Source: Castellaniella sp. UBA6218 (GTDB taxonomy: Bacteria; Pseudomonadota; Gammaproteobacteria; Burkholderiales; Burkholderiaceae_B). Taken from it: a stretch of 14,583 nucleotides of DNA. The position numbers and the translations under genes are program-made. The stretch's first letter is position 1; every line of letters starts with the position of its first letter. Positions 6,447 through 14,094 of this stretch are shown here, piece after piece. The stretch covers positions 1 through 14,583 of the forward strand of contig DISE01000034.1 of NCBI GenBank assembly GCA_002421865.1. Direction: 5' to 3'. The notes under the pieces are model-generated. The model searched no databases, had not been told where the DNA came from, and saw only the letters and a list, made by a program, of their open reading frames with translations.

Positions 6447-7573
6447 TGATGAAACGCATGCCGCTCGCCCGGACCAGCCTGGTGCTGGCGGGTCTGCTAT
6501 CCCTGTCCGCCTGCTCGACCATCGGTCAGTTGACCGGCCAGTCCGAATCCGTTGAATACAAAAGCACCGTGACGGGCGATCCGCTGTCGATTCCGCCCGA
6601 CCTGACCCAGGCCAACAAGAACACGCACTATGTGGCGCCCGAAGGCGTTGCGCGCCTGAGCGATTACCGGGCCAGCCAGGGCGCGCAGAGCGCGAACCCG
6701 GCAGACCGTGTGCTGCCCAGGGCGCCCGGCATCGAAGTCATGCGCGACGGCACGCTGCGCTGGCTGGTCGTCAGCGAGGCTGCTGAAAACCTGTACCCGA
6801 AGGTCATTGAATTCTGGGGCGAACAGGGCTTCACCATCCATTCCCAGAATCCGCAGGCGGGTCTGATCGAGACCGATTGGGCCGAAAACCGCGCCAAGAT
6901 CCCGGAAGGCTGGCTGCGCAGCGCCCTGGGCAGCGTGCTGGATCAGGTCTTCGACACTGGCGAGCGGGACCGCTTCACCACGCGCATGGAGCGCATGAAC
7001 GGCAAGACCGAGATCTACATCAGCCACCAGCACATGGAAGAAACCCCCACGGGCGACGGCACGGCGTTCAAGTGGGTCTTCGGCAAGGAAGACCCGGGCC
7101 TGAACGCGGCCATGCTGGCGCGCCTGATGGTCTACCTGGGCACCGACCAGCAGCAGGCCGCCCAAAAGGTCAAGGCCGCCGAAACCAGCGCCGCTGCGGC
7201 CTCCGCGACCCAGTTGGCCCAGAACCAGGATTCCCTGACGCTGGGCGAACCTTTCGACCGTGCCTGGAGGCGCGTCGGCGTGGCCATCGACTCGGCCCGC
7301 TTCACGGTCGAGGACCGCAATCGTGAACAGGGCGATTACTACATCCGCTACCTGGACACCGACACGGGTGAAAAGATCGAACAGCAGACGTTCTTCGGCC
7401 GCATGTTCGGCACCCGCAATGCCGCCGAACCACAAAAACTGCGCATTCATCTGGCCCAGCAGGGCGGCGGCACCCAGGTCAGCGTGCGCGATCAGGCCGG
7501 CCAGCCCAAGACCGACGCCACGGCGCGCCGCATCCTGTCGGTGCTGGCGAAGAACCTGAAGGAAACCCAGTAA
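6446..7573 (+). CDS. bamC: Outer membrane assembly lipoprotein BamC
   Basis: The 375-residue product is a lipoprotein: a basic N-terminus (MMKRMPLART), a hydrophobic stretch and the lipobox LSAC with acylated C23. An extended segment with the conserved IPPDL (49-53) follows; in E. coli this lasso contacts BamD. Then come two helix-grip domains at about 95-233 and 265-373, joined by an Ala/Gln-rich linker (235-262). It is a non-essential part of the BAM complex that inserts beta-barrel proteins. Three start codons are stacked (GTG 6443, ATG 6446, ATG 6449); ATG 6446, which shares its A with the dapA TGA, is chosen, with AGCAGG nine bases upstream. A strong terminator follows 20 bases after the stop. 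Confidence 0.95.
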   Translation: MMKRMPLARTSLVLAGLLSLSACSTIGQLTGQSESVEYKSTVTGDPLSIPPDLTQANKNTHYVAPEGVARLSDYRASQGAQSANPADRVLPRAPGIEVMRDGTLRWLVVSEAAENLYPKVIEFWGEQGFTIHSQNPQAGLIETDWAENRAKIPEGWLRSALGSVLDQVFDTGERDRFTTRMERMNGKTEIYISHQHMEETPTGDGTAFKWVFGKEDPGLNAAMLARLMVYLGTDQQQAAQKVKAAETSAAAASATQLAQNQDSLTLGEPFDRAWRRVGVAIDSARFTVEDRNREQGDYYIRYLDTDTGEKIEQQTFFGRMFGTRNAAEPQKLRIHLAQQGGGTQVSVRDQAGQPKTDATARRILSVLAKNLKETQ

Positions 7574-7593
7574 GCCGCGGTCGCGGTCGCGCA

Positions 7594-7627
7594 AAAAGGC
7601 CAGGATCGGATCCTGGCCTTTTGTTTT
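7594..7627. terminator. Bidirectional intrinsic terminator between bamC and cysG
   Basis: AAAAGGCCAGGA (7594-7605) and TCCTGGCCTTTT (7611-7622) form a twelve-base-pair stem around a five-base loop. On the + strand the tail TTTTGTTTT serves bamC. On the - strand the hairpin ends in TTTTT and serves cysG, whose stop is 20 bases away. This is the best terminator in the window. Confidence 0.9.
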
Positions 7628-7646
7628 GTGCGCTGATTTTCGGGAC

Positions 7647-9074
7647 TCAGGCCGCCGCCTGCCGCCGCGTGGTGCCGTCTGACGCCGGCCGCAAGGTTTC
7701 CCCGAACCAGGCCAGGTCCATGCCCAGGGCGGCGACCTCGCCGACGATGACCAGGGCGGGGGACTGGATGGCATGGCTGCGCGCCGCTTCCACGAGCGAA
7801 CCCAGCGTGGCGTGCAGGGCGCGCTGCCCGGGCTGCGAGCCGTTTTCCACCAGGGCGCAGGGCAGGTCGGGGGCATGGCCCTCGGCCAGCAGACGGGCGC
7901 CGAGTTCCGGCAGGCGCTCCACCCCCATGTAGTACACCTGGGTCCGGCCATCGCCGCCGGCTGGGCCAGGCGGCTTGGCCGCGCCCGTCTGACGGTGCGC
8001 GGTGCTCAAGGTCAGGGACTGGGCGTGGTCGCGGTGTGTCAGCGGAATGCCGGCATAGGCGCCGCAGGCCAGGGCGGCGGTGATGCCGGGTACGACTTCG
8101 TAAGCAATGCCGTACTGCTTCAGGTGCTGCAGTTCTTCGCCGCCGCGCCCGAAGACCATGGGATCGCCGCCTTTCAGGCGCACCACGCAGCGCCCCTGTC
8201 GCGCGTGCGACACCATCAGGGCATGGATGCGGGCCTGGGTGGATTCGTGCGGACCGCCGCGGGTCTTGCCGACGTCGATCACCTGCGCGTCGCGCCGCGC
8301 CAGCGCCAGCACGGCGGGACTGACTAGGCGGTCGACCAGGATTACATCGGCTTCGTTCAAGGCGCGCAGGCCGCGCAGGGTCAGCAGCCCCGGGTCGCCG
8401 GGACCTGCGCCGACCAGCAGCACCTTGCCCGCCGGCGGCGGCGTGGCGATGGCCAAGGCCTGGTCCAGCAGGGTTTCCGCCTCGTCGGCGTGGCCGCGCC
8501 GCAAGGCGCCCAGGACGGGACCGTCCAGCAGCCAGTCGTAAAAATCCCGGCGCGGGCGCAACTGCGGCCGGGCCTCGCGGATCCGGGCGCGCTTGCGCCG
8601 GGCCAGCGCGGCCAGTTCTCCCAGCGCGGGATCGAACATGGATTCAATGCGTTCACGCAGGCGGCGGGCGATCACAGGCGCGGCGCCACCAGAAGAAATG
8701 GCGATGGTGATCGGGGACCGGTCCACGATGGCCGGCACCTGGACGCTGGACAGATCGGGATCGTCCACCACATTGCAGAACAGGCGGCGGGCCTCGGCGG
8801 CATCCGCGACCCGCTGATTCTGTGCGCGGTCGTTGGTGGCCGCGACGACCAGCCAAGCCTCGTCCAGCAGGGCAGGGTCGAATTCCCCCAGGCGCAGTTC
8901 GATCCCGCCCTCCTGGGCGTGTGCCAGCACCTGGGGATGGGCTGCGCGCGCGCTGACGATGACCCGGGCGCCCGCCGCGCGCAGCAGCGCGATCTTGCGT
9001 TCGGCCACCAGGCCCGCGCCCACGACGATGGCGATGCGACCCTTCAGGTCGGCGAACAGCGGGAAGTGGTTCAT
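7647..9074 (-). CDS. cysG: Siroheme synthase, trifunctional
   Basis: The 475-residue product turns uroporphyrinogen III into siroheme for sulfite reductase. The N-terminal half (about 1-210) is the precorrin-2 dehydrogenase/ferrochelatase, with the NAD loop GAGLVAERK (19-27), D104 in NVVDDPD and S128 in ISSGGAAP; both residue numbers coincide with the Salmonella enzyme. The C-terminal half (about 215-460) is the SAM-dependent methyltransferase, with VGAGPGDPGLLT (221-232), D248 in VDRLVS, K270, the RLKGGDPMVFGRGGEE block (299-314) and VPGITAA (328-334). The segment before YYMG (364-378) is a Gly/Pro-rich loop where E. coli has a more ordered stretch. ATG 9074 overlaps the cysI TGA as ATGA, implying coupled translation. 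The frame is open far upstream, but only this start fits the family. Confidence 0.96.
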   Translation of the reverse strand: MNHFPLFADLKGRIAIVVGAGLVAERKIALLRAAGARVIVSARAAHPQVLAHAQEGGIELRLGEFDPALLDEAWLVVAATNDRAQNQRVADAAEARRLFCNVVDDPDLSSVQVPAIVDRSPITIAISSGGAAPVIARRLRERIESMFDPALGELAALARRKRARIREARPQLRPRRDFYDWLLDGPVLGALRRGHADEAETLLDQALAIATPPPAGKVLLVGAGPGDPGLLTLRGLRALNEADVILVDRLVSPAVLALARRDAQVIDVGKTRGGPHESTQARIHALMVSHARQGRCVVRLKGGDPMVFGRGGEELQHLKQYGIAYEVVPGITAALACGAYAGIPLTHRDHAQSLTLSTAHRQTGAAKPPGPAGGDGRTQVYYMGVERLPELGARLLAEGHAPDLPCALVENGSQPGQRALHATLGSLVEAARSHAIQSPALVIVGEVAALGMDLAWFGETLRPASDGTTRRQAAA

Positions 9075-10789
9075 GCCGCGCCCGTCTTGTGCCCGGGTAA
9101 GGCGATACGCGGGCCACGCGTGTCCGCCTGGATCACGCCGGCGCGCACCAGGAAGTCGCCGAAGCCTTCGTCCGCGACGCGCTCGCGGGCGTACTGGCCG
9201 AACAGGGTGTCCAGGCTGGTCAGGATTTCCGCCTCGGTGATGTTTTCGCGGTAGACCACGTTCAGGCGCTCGCCGGTGAAGTCGGCGCCCAGGCGCAGGT
9301 CGTAGCGCCCCAGCGCCCGGCCCACCAGGGCGATCTCGCCCAGGTAGGGGCGGGAACAGCCGTTCGGGCAACCCGACAGGCGCAGCAGGATGGGCGCGTC
9401 GCGCAGGCCGTGCGTGTCCAGCAGGGCTTCGAGCTTGGGCAGCAGGACGGGGGCGTAGCGTTCGCTCTCGGCCATGGCCAGGCCGCAGGTGGGCAGCGCG
9501 ACACAGGCGATGTGATGACGGCGGATGCCGCTCTGAGCCTTGTAGCCGTCCAGCCCGTATGCTTCGACCAGCGCGTCGATGGCGGCGCGGTCGGCTTCGT
9601 CCACGTTGGCGATCACCAGATTCTGGTTGCAGGTCAGGCGGAACTCGCCCTTCAGGACCCTGGCGATCTCGCACATGCCGGTCTGCAGGCGCAAGCCGTC
9701 CTGGTCCCACAGGCGGCCCGATGCGATGTACAGCCCCAGGTGCCAGCGGCCGTCCTCGCCGCGCGACCAGCCATAGCGGTCGCCGTTGCTCTCGAAGCGG
9801 TAGGGGCGCAGAGGTTCCAGGGGAACGCCCGCGCGCAGGCCGACCTGTTCGCGGAACCAGTCCACACCCAGGCGGTCCACTGTGTATTTCAGGCGCGCAT
9901 GCTGGCGCTCCTTGCGGTTGCCGTGGTCGCGTTGCAGGGTCACCACGGCTTCGGCCACGGCGACCACGTTTTCCGGCCGGGTAAAGCCGATCAGCGTGCC
10001 CAGGCGCGGGTAGGTGCCCGGGTCGCCCGCCGTGGCGCCCATGCCGCCGCCCACAGCGACGTTGAAGCCCTGCAGCTCGCCATTCTCGATGATGGCGACC
10101 AGCCCCAGATCGTTGGCGAAGACGTCGCAATCGTTGGTTGGCGGGATGGCGATGCCGATCTTGAACTTGCGCGGCAGGTAAGCGGAATCGTTGCCGTAGA
10201 TGGGTTCCTCGTCGACCGCTTCGCCGACCTGCTCGCCGCCCAGCCAGATCTCGGCGTAGGCGCTGGTGCGCGGCAGGAAGTGGTCTGACAGGCGCCGCAC
10301 CCATTGCTGCGTCAGCGCGTGCTGGCTGGACAGGTGCGGGTTTACCGAACTGATCACCTGTCGGTTCACGTCGCCGCAGGCGGCGATCGTCGTGGCCCGG
10401 GCGTCGTGGATGCCTTGCATGAAGGCGCGCAGGTTGCGCTTCAGGATGCCGTGCCACTGGAAGGTCTGGCGCGTGGTGATGCGCAGGCCGCGTGTGGCGT
10501 ATTGCCGTGCCAGTTCGTCCAGCGCCAGCCATTGGTCCGGGCTGATCACGCCGCCCGGCAGGCGCGCACGCACCATGAAGGCGTAGGCGGGTTCCAGTTT
10601 CTGCTTGCGCCGCTCATCGCGGATGTCGCGATCGTCCTGCATGTAGCTGCCGTGGAATTTCAGCAGCTTGGTGTCGGCTTCGGGGATGGCGCCGGTCACC
10701 GGGTTTTCCAGTTCCTTGGCGATGGTGCCGCGCAGAAAACGGCTGCTGGTCTTGATGTCTTCCAGCGGGGACAGGGGGGAAACGCTCAT
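9071..10789 (-). CDS. cysI: Sulfite reductase hemoprotein (beta) subunit
   Basis: The 572-residue product carries siroheme and a 4Fe-4S cluster and reduces sulfite to sulfide by six electrons, fed by CysJ. The cluster cysteines are C429 and C435 (C-x5-C in ACVALPTCGLA) and C474 and C478 (GCPNGC), each five below the E. coli numbers. FHGSYMQDDRDIR (45-57), RLPGGVI (76-82) and TTRQTFQWHGILK (105-117) mark the hemoprotein N-terminal half, and LGLYIASGR (351-359) the second. The chosen ATG gives a normal N-terminus. No Shine-Dalgarno is visible; instead a tandem octamer stands there. It lies 80 bases downstream of cysJ and overlaps cysG. Confidence 0.96.
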   Translation of the reverse strand: MSVSPLSPLEDIKTSSRFLRGTIAKELENPVTGAIPEADTKLLKFHGSYMQDDRDIRDERRKQKLEPAYAFMVRARLPGGVISPDQWLALDELARQYATRGLRITTRQTFQWHGILKRNLRAFMQGIHDARATTIAACGDVNRQVISSVNPHLSSQHALTQQWVRRLSDHFLPRTSAYAEIWLGGEQVGEAVDEEPIYGNDSAYLPRKFKIGIAIPPTNDCDVFANDLGLVAIIENGELQGFNVAVGGGMGATAGDPGTYPRLGTLIGFTRPENVVAVAEAVVTLQRDHGNRKERQHARLKYTVDRLGVDWFREQVGLRAGVPLEPLRPYRFESNGDRYGWSRGEDGRWHLGLYIASGRLWDQDGLRLQTGMCEIARVLKGEFRLTCNQNLVIANVDEADRAAIDALVEAYGLDGYKAQSGIRRHHIACVALPTCGLAMAESERYAPVLLPKLEALLDTHGLRDAPILLRLSGCPNGCSRPYLGEIALVGRALGRYDLRLGADFTGERLNVVYRENITEAEILTSLDTLFGQYARERVADEGFGDFLVRAGVIQADTRGPRIALPGHKTGAA

Positions 10790-10804
10790 GTCGGGATGTC
10801 GGGA
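10789..10804 (-). repeat. Tandem octamer abutting the cysI start
   Basis: TGTCGGGA occurs twice in direct tandem (10789-10796 and 10797-10804, + strand), so that leftward the start codon is preceded by two TCCCGACA copies where a Shine-Dalgarno is expected. It may be chance, or a slippage-prone or regulatory site. Confidence 0.35.
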
Positions 10805-10869
10805 TCGAAGAGAGGGGCGGCCGGGGCGTCGGTCCTGGCCGGGCGGTGTGTCAGGAGAAAGCGGACCGC

Positions 10870-12675
10870 TCAATAAACGTCTCGCGCGTAGCGGCCCTGG
10901 GCTGCCAGCCCGTCCAGCCACAGGCGGGCGCCTTCCTCGTCCAGGCCGCCGTGGTCGCGGGCGATTTCCAGCAGGGCGGCGTGCACGTCGCGGGCCATGC
11001 GGTCGGCGTCCCCGCAGACGTAGACATGGGCGCCCGCCTGGATCCAGTCGTAGACGTCCGCGCCCTGCGCCAGCAGCTTGTGCTGGACGTAGATCTTGTC
11101 CGTCTGGTCGCGGGAGAACGCCAGGTCGATGCGGTCCAGATGGCCATCCTTCAGCGCCTGCTGCCATTCGGTCTGGTACAGGAAGTCGCTGGTGAAATGC
11201 GGGTTGCCGAAGAACAGCCAGTTGCGTCCCGGCGCCTCCGCGTCGGCGCGGGCCTGGACGAAAGCGCGGAACGGGGCCACCCCGGTCCCGGCGCCGATCA
11301 TGATGATGTCGCGTGCGGCGTCGGCCGGCAGGCGGAAGCGCGTGTTTTCCTCGATGAAGACCGGGACTGTGTCGCCTTCGGCGCGTTCGGACAGGAAGTG
11401 TGACGCCACGCCCCAGCGGGATTCGCCCTCCAGTTCGAAGGCGACGTGGCCCAGGGTCAGGTGGACTTCGTCCTCGGCCACCGCCGGGCAGGAGGCGATG
11501 GAATACAGGCGCGGGGTCAGCGGGCGCAGGGCCGCCACCAGTTCCGGTCCGGTCCAGCTCGCCGGCCACCGGCGCAGCGCGTCGATCAACTGATGCGTGC
11601 CCAGGTAGGCGGTCAGGTGTTCTCGCGCGTCCGGCGCCAGCAGCGCCATCAGTTCGCCGCTTTGCGTGCGCTCCGCCAGGGCGTTCAGAAAGGGACGGGT
11701 CAGCACCGTCAATTCACGGTAGCGGCCCAGCCATTCTCCCAGGGGGCGGCGGGTGCCCTGGTGTTCTACGGCGTCGGCCGCGTTCAGGCCGCTGGCTTCC
11801 AGGACGCGGGCGACCAGGGTGTCGTCCTGCAGCGGCCAGACGCCCAGGGCGTCGCCCGGCTCGTAGCGCAGCTTGCTGCCCGCCAGGGACAATTCCAGGT
11901 GACGGATGTCCCGGTCGCTGTCGCGGCCCGTGATGGGCTGGTTCAGCAGGATTTCGGCCTGGAACGGACGGTCACGGGTGAATTTCCCGGCCTGGGGATG
12001 CAGCGGCGTCACGGTGGCATGGGGCGCGGCCGTCTCACCGGACTTCAAGGTGTCGCGCGCCTGTTCCAGCGCCCGGGCCTGCCAGGGTACGGCGACCGTC
12101 TCGATGTCCAGGTCCGCCGCGCCTGCGTCCTGCAGGCGCTGTGCGCCCAGTTCGGCCAGGCGGGCGTCGATCTTCTGCGAGATGCCGCAGAACGAGGGAT
12201 AGCTGGAATCCCCCAGGCCCAGGATGGCGTATTTCAGCCGGGGCAGCTTCGGGGCGCGCTTGCCCAGCAGGAATTCGACCCAGGCGATGGAGTCGTCCGG
12301 CGGGTCGCCGTCGCCCTGCGTGCTCATGACTACGTAGAGCAGTTGCTCGTCCTTCAGTTCCTTGGTCTTGTATTGGTCGGCCCGCACCAGCCGGGCCTCC
12401 AGCCCCTGGGCAAGCACCTGCTCGTGCAGCGCGGTCGCGATGCGCTTCGCGTTGCCGGTCTGGCTGCCGTACAGGATGGTCAGGCGCCGGGCCGTGTCGG
12501 GCGCGGGAGCCGCGGCCACCGTCAACGGCGGAGCGGCCTCGCGCGCGGGCTGGCGCGCCTGGGCGATGCCCGCGAAATAACCCGAAAGCCAATGCAGGCT
12601 GGGGGATTCCAGCGAGCCCGCCAGTTCGGCGATCAGGGCATGATGGGCTTCGGGCAGGTAGTTCGGCGCGAGCAT
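10870..12675 (-). CDS. cysJ: Sulfite reductase flavoprotein (alpha) subunit
   Basis: The 601-residue product (E. coli 599) passes electrons from NADPH through FAD and FMN to CysI. The flavodoxin domain (about 64-205) binds FMN through YGSQTGNAKRIA (69-80), STQGDGDPPDD (118-128) and LGLGDSSYPSFC (152-163). The FAD domain (about 232-450) has RLYSIASCP (389-397) and GVASHFL (422-428). The NADPH domain has IGAGTGVAPFRAF (460-472), FFGNPHF (488-494) and CGDADRMARDV (554-564), and the protein ends in GRYARDVY, the family's conserved C-terminus. The start at 12675 has little Shine-Dalgarno match and is preceded 20 bases upstream by a 13-base-pair hairpin. First gene of the cysJ-cysI-cysG unit. Confidence 0.97.
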   Translation of the reverse strand: MLAPNYLPEAHHALIAELAGSLESPSLHWLSGYFAGIAQARQPAREAAPPLTVAAAPAPDTARRLTILYGSQTGNAKRIATALHEQVLAQGLEARLVRADQYKTKELKDEQLLYVVMSTQGDGDPPDDSIAWVEFLLGKRAPKLPRLKYAILGLGDSSYPSFCGISQKIDARLAELGAQRLQDAGAADLDIETVAVPWQARALEQARDTLKSGETAAPHATVTPLHPQAGKFTRDRPFQAEILLNQPITGRDSDRDIRHLELSLAGSKLRYEPGDALGVWPLQDDTLVARVLEASGLNAADAVEHQGTRRPLGEWLGRYRELTVLTRPFLNALAERTQSGELMALLAPDAREHLTAYLGTHQLIDALRRWPASWTGPELVAALRPLTPRLYSIASCPAVAEDEVHLTLGHVAFELEGESRWGVASHFLSERAEGDTVPVFIEENTRFRLPADAARDIIMIGAGTGVAPFRAFVQARADAEAPGRNWLFFGNPHFTSDFLYQTEWQQALKDGHLDRIDLAFSRDQTDKIYVQHKLLAQGADVYDWIQAGAHVYVCGDADRMARDVHAALLEIARDHGGLDEEGARLWLDGLAAQGRYARDVY

Positions 12676-12694
12676 GGCACGGTCTTGTGAAAAC

Positions 12695-12726
12695 GAAGGA
12701 AGCGTCCATTCTGGGACGCTTCCTTC
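12695..12726 (-). promoter_or_regulatory. 13-bp perfect hairpin in the cysJ leader
   Basis: GAAGGAAGCGTCC (12695-12707) and GGACGCTTCCTTC (12714-12726) form a perfect 13-base-pair stem with a six-base loop. Leftward it is followed by GTTTTCAC, so it could be a weak terminator or attenuator before cysJ, or the end of the roxA transcript. The cysJ ATG is 20 bases further on. Confidence 0.6.
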
Positions 12727-12744
12727 ATACCGTGAACGAACCGA

Positions 12745-12772
12745 TGCTTATGTTTTTATGCGGATATAAGCA
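12745..12772 (-). promoter_or_regulatory. AT-rich dyad, candidate cysJ promoter/CysB-type operator
   Basis: TGCTTAT and ATAAGCA (12745-12751 and 12766-12772) are exact inverted repeats 14 bases apart. Leftward the segment also holds TTAT-N6-ATAA. The stretch is strikingly AT-rich for this genome and lies about 70-100 bases upstream of cysJ. LysR-type regulators, including the sulfur regulator CysB, bind AT-rich dyads in such positions. The assignment to CysB is inference. No strong -35/-10 pair is seen, as expected for an activated promoter. Confidence 0.45.
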
Positions 12773-12791
12773 AATTGCCTGACGAATCGGA

Positions 12792-12807
12792 GCGCCTTGC
12801 AAGGCGC
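12792..12807. repeat. 16-bp perfect palindrome downstream of roxA
   Basis: GCGCCTTGCAAGGCGC is its own reverse complement. It starts 14 bases after the roxA stop and can fold as a six-base-pair stem with a TGCA loop. No T-run follows it on either strand. It could be a dimeric regulator site or a weak 3' end structure for roxA. Confidence 0.45.
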
Positions 12808-12821
12808 GACATGGACCGGGT

Positions 12822-14018
12822 TCAGTCTTCCCAGCGCAGCCAGCCTTCCTGCGACCATTCGTCCAGCAGCGCGAGGGTTTCCTGGGACAGGCGGCGGACT
12901 TCGTCGGCGTCCAGCGCGCGCCGGTCGGCCAGCGCCTCCAGGCCGGGTTCGGCCGCCAGGGGCGCGACTTCGCCGTTGATGAAGAGCTGCCGGCCGCAAT
13001 ACATCAGCCGTGTGCAGCGGTCCAGCGCCAGACGGCCCGACGCGGGCACCCCGGCGCTCAGCGAAAGGGGTTCGTCAGCCGGATCGAACAGGGCGCTGTC
13101 GGGCAGGGATGTCAGCCACTGGCCGAGGAAACGGGCCGCCACCGCGCTGTCCAGGCGCACCCTGGACAGCGTTTCCAGCGTTGCCCGGACCAGCGAGTCG
13201 GGCAGGGCGGCCGGGGTGCGGGTGGCGGGCTCGCCGGCGTCTGTGTACAGGGCTGCCAGGTCCGGGCCGTGCAGGCAAGGGTGCCCGTACAGCCCGGGGT
13301 CGCCCAGATGCTGGGCCGAGACCTGGTCGGCGGCCGCTTCCAGCAGGCCCCGGGCCAGGGTGGCCTGGCTGGGGACGCGGAAGCCGATGGACAGCGTCAT
13401 GCAGCCGTCGCCGATGGCGATGCCGTCGTGGCAGACATGCGGGGGCAGGTACAGCATGTCGCCCGGTTCCAGGATGTCGTCCGCGTCCGGCTGGAAGTCG
13501 GCCAGGATCTTCAGCGGCAACCCCGGCACCAGGGCGCGGTCCGTCTGCTGGCTGGTGCGCCAGCGGCGTCGGCCGTGCCCCTGCAGCAGGAAGACGTCGT
13601 AGCTGTCGAAGTGGGGACCGACGCCGCCGCCGTCGGTGGCGATGCTGATCATCAGATCATCCAGCCGGGCGTCGGAAATGAAGCGGAATTGACGCATCAG
13701 CGCGGCCGAAGCGTCATCGTGAAGGTCTACGCTCTGCACCAGCAGCGTCCAGTTCGGCTGCGTGGCCGGCGGCAGCCGGCGGAACGGCCCGTGCTTCAGC
13801 GACCAGCCGCGTTCGCCATGGGTGATGAGGCGGGACTCGACCTCGTCGCGGCGGGCCAGGGTCTGCACGTCGCGGATCGTGACCGGGGGCTGGAAGCCGG
13901 GGATCGCCTGGCGCACCAGCAGGGGTTTTTTCTGCCAGTAGTCGCGCATGAATTCCTGGGGCGTCAGTCCCCCCAGCAGAGGCGTGGGCCGGTCGACGTC
14001 GGGGGTCGGGGTGTGCAT
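12822..14018 (-). CDS. roxA: Ribosomal protein L16 arginine hydroxylase (RoxA/YcfD), cupin/JmjC oxygenase
   Basis: The 398-residue product is a 2-oxoglutarate- and Fe(II)-dependent oxygenase; E. coli YcfD (373 residues) hydroxylates an arginine of ribosomal protein L16. The iron ligands are H136 and D138 in GVGPHFDSYDVFLLQG and H197 in YLPPHVCHDG; GRRRWR (149-154) follows as in YcfD. The C-terminal part (about 220-398) is the dimerisation and winged-helix region, with RLMYCGRQLFINGE (337-350) matching the YcfD C-terminal domain. The N-terminus begins with a short Pro/Thr-rich tail before LGGLTPQEFMRDYWQKKPLLVR, the family's normal start. The gene follows mutS in the same direction with a 76-base gap holding a strong hairpin. 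Confidence 0.94.
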   Translation of the reverse strand: MHTPTPDVDRPTPLLGGLTPQEFMRDYWQKKPLLVRQAIPGFQPPVTIRDVQTLARRDEVESRLITHGERGWSLKHGPFRRLPPATQPNWTLLVQSVDLHDDASAALMRQFRFISDARLDDLMISIATDGGGVGPHFDSYDVFLLQGHGRRRWRTSQQTDRALVPGLPLKILADFQPDADDILEPGDMLYLPPHVCHDGIAIGDGCMTLSIGFRVPSQATLARGLLEAAADQVSAQHLGDPGLYGHPCLHGPDLAALYTDAGEPATRTPAALPDSLVRATLETLSRVRLDSAVAARFLGQWLTSLPDSALFDPADEPLSLSAGVPASGRLALDRCTRLMYCGRQLFINGEVAPLAAEPGLEALADRRALDADEVRRLSQETLALLDEWSQEGWLRWED

Positions 14019-14042
14019 GTGGAAGTGTCCAGTGGTGTGGGG

Positions 14043-14054
14043 CCGGGCGCCCGG
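14043..14054. repeat. 12-bp GC palindrome upstream of roxA
   Basis: CCGGGCGCCCGG is a perfect palindrome in the mutS-roxA gap, adjacent to the larger hairpin. It may be chance in such GC-rich sequence. Confidence 0.3.
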
Positions 14055-14060
14055 CGCGCC

Positions 14061-14086
14061 GCGGCCCGGTTCGCGGACCGGGCCGC
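14061..14086 (-). terminator. Terminator-like GC hairpin after mutS
   Basis: GCGGCCCGGT (14061-14070) and ACCGGGCCGC (14077-14086) form a perfect ten-base-pair stem with a six-base loop, eight bases after the mutS stop. No T-run follows leftward, so termination would be atypical. It may instead attenuate read-through into roxA or stabilise the mutS 3' end. Confidence 0.5.
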
Positions 14087-14094
14087 CGTCCGGG

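Noticed and set aside
6497..7951. 484-residue - strand ORF across bamC and the end of cysG
   Set aside because: It crosses a strong bidirectional terminator and two confident genes, and its composition is that of an antisense shadow.
9075..10532. Open frame extending cysG upstream to a 961-residue protein
   Set aside because: The extra part lies antiframe within cysI, is Arg/Pro/Gly-rich and low in complexity, and cysG homologues start at 9074. Long open shadow frames are expected at this GC content.
10790..11569. Open frame extending cysI upstream to 832 residues, overlapping cysJ
   Set aside because: The extension has shadow-frame composition and overlaps a well-supported cysJ; the ATG at 10789 gives the normal CysI N-terminus.
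12633..12728. 31-codon leftward ORF spanning the cysJ leader hairpin and overlapping the cysJ start, with two Cys codons
   Set aside because: It has no Shine-Dalgarno and its Cys codons lie after the hairpin, not before it, so it does not fit a cysteine-sensing leader peptide.
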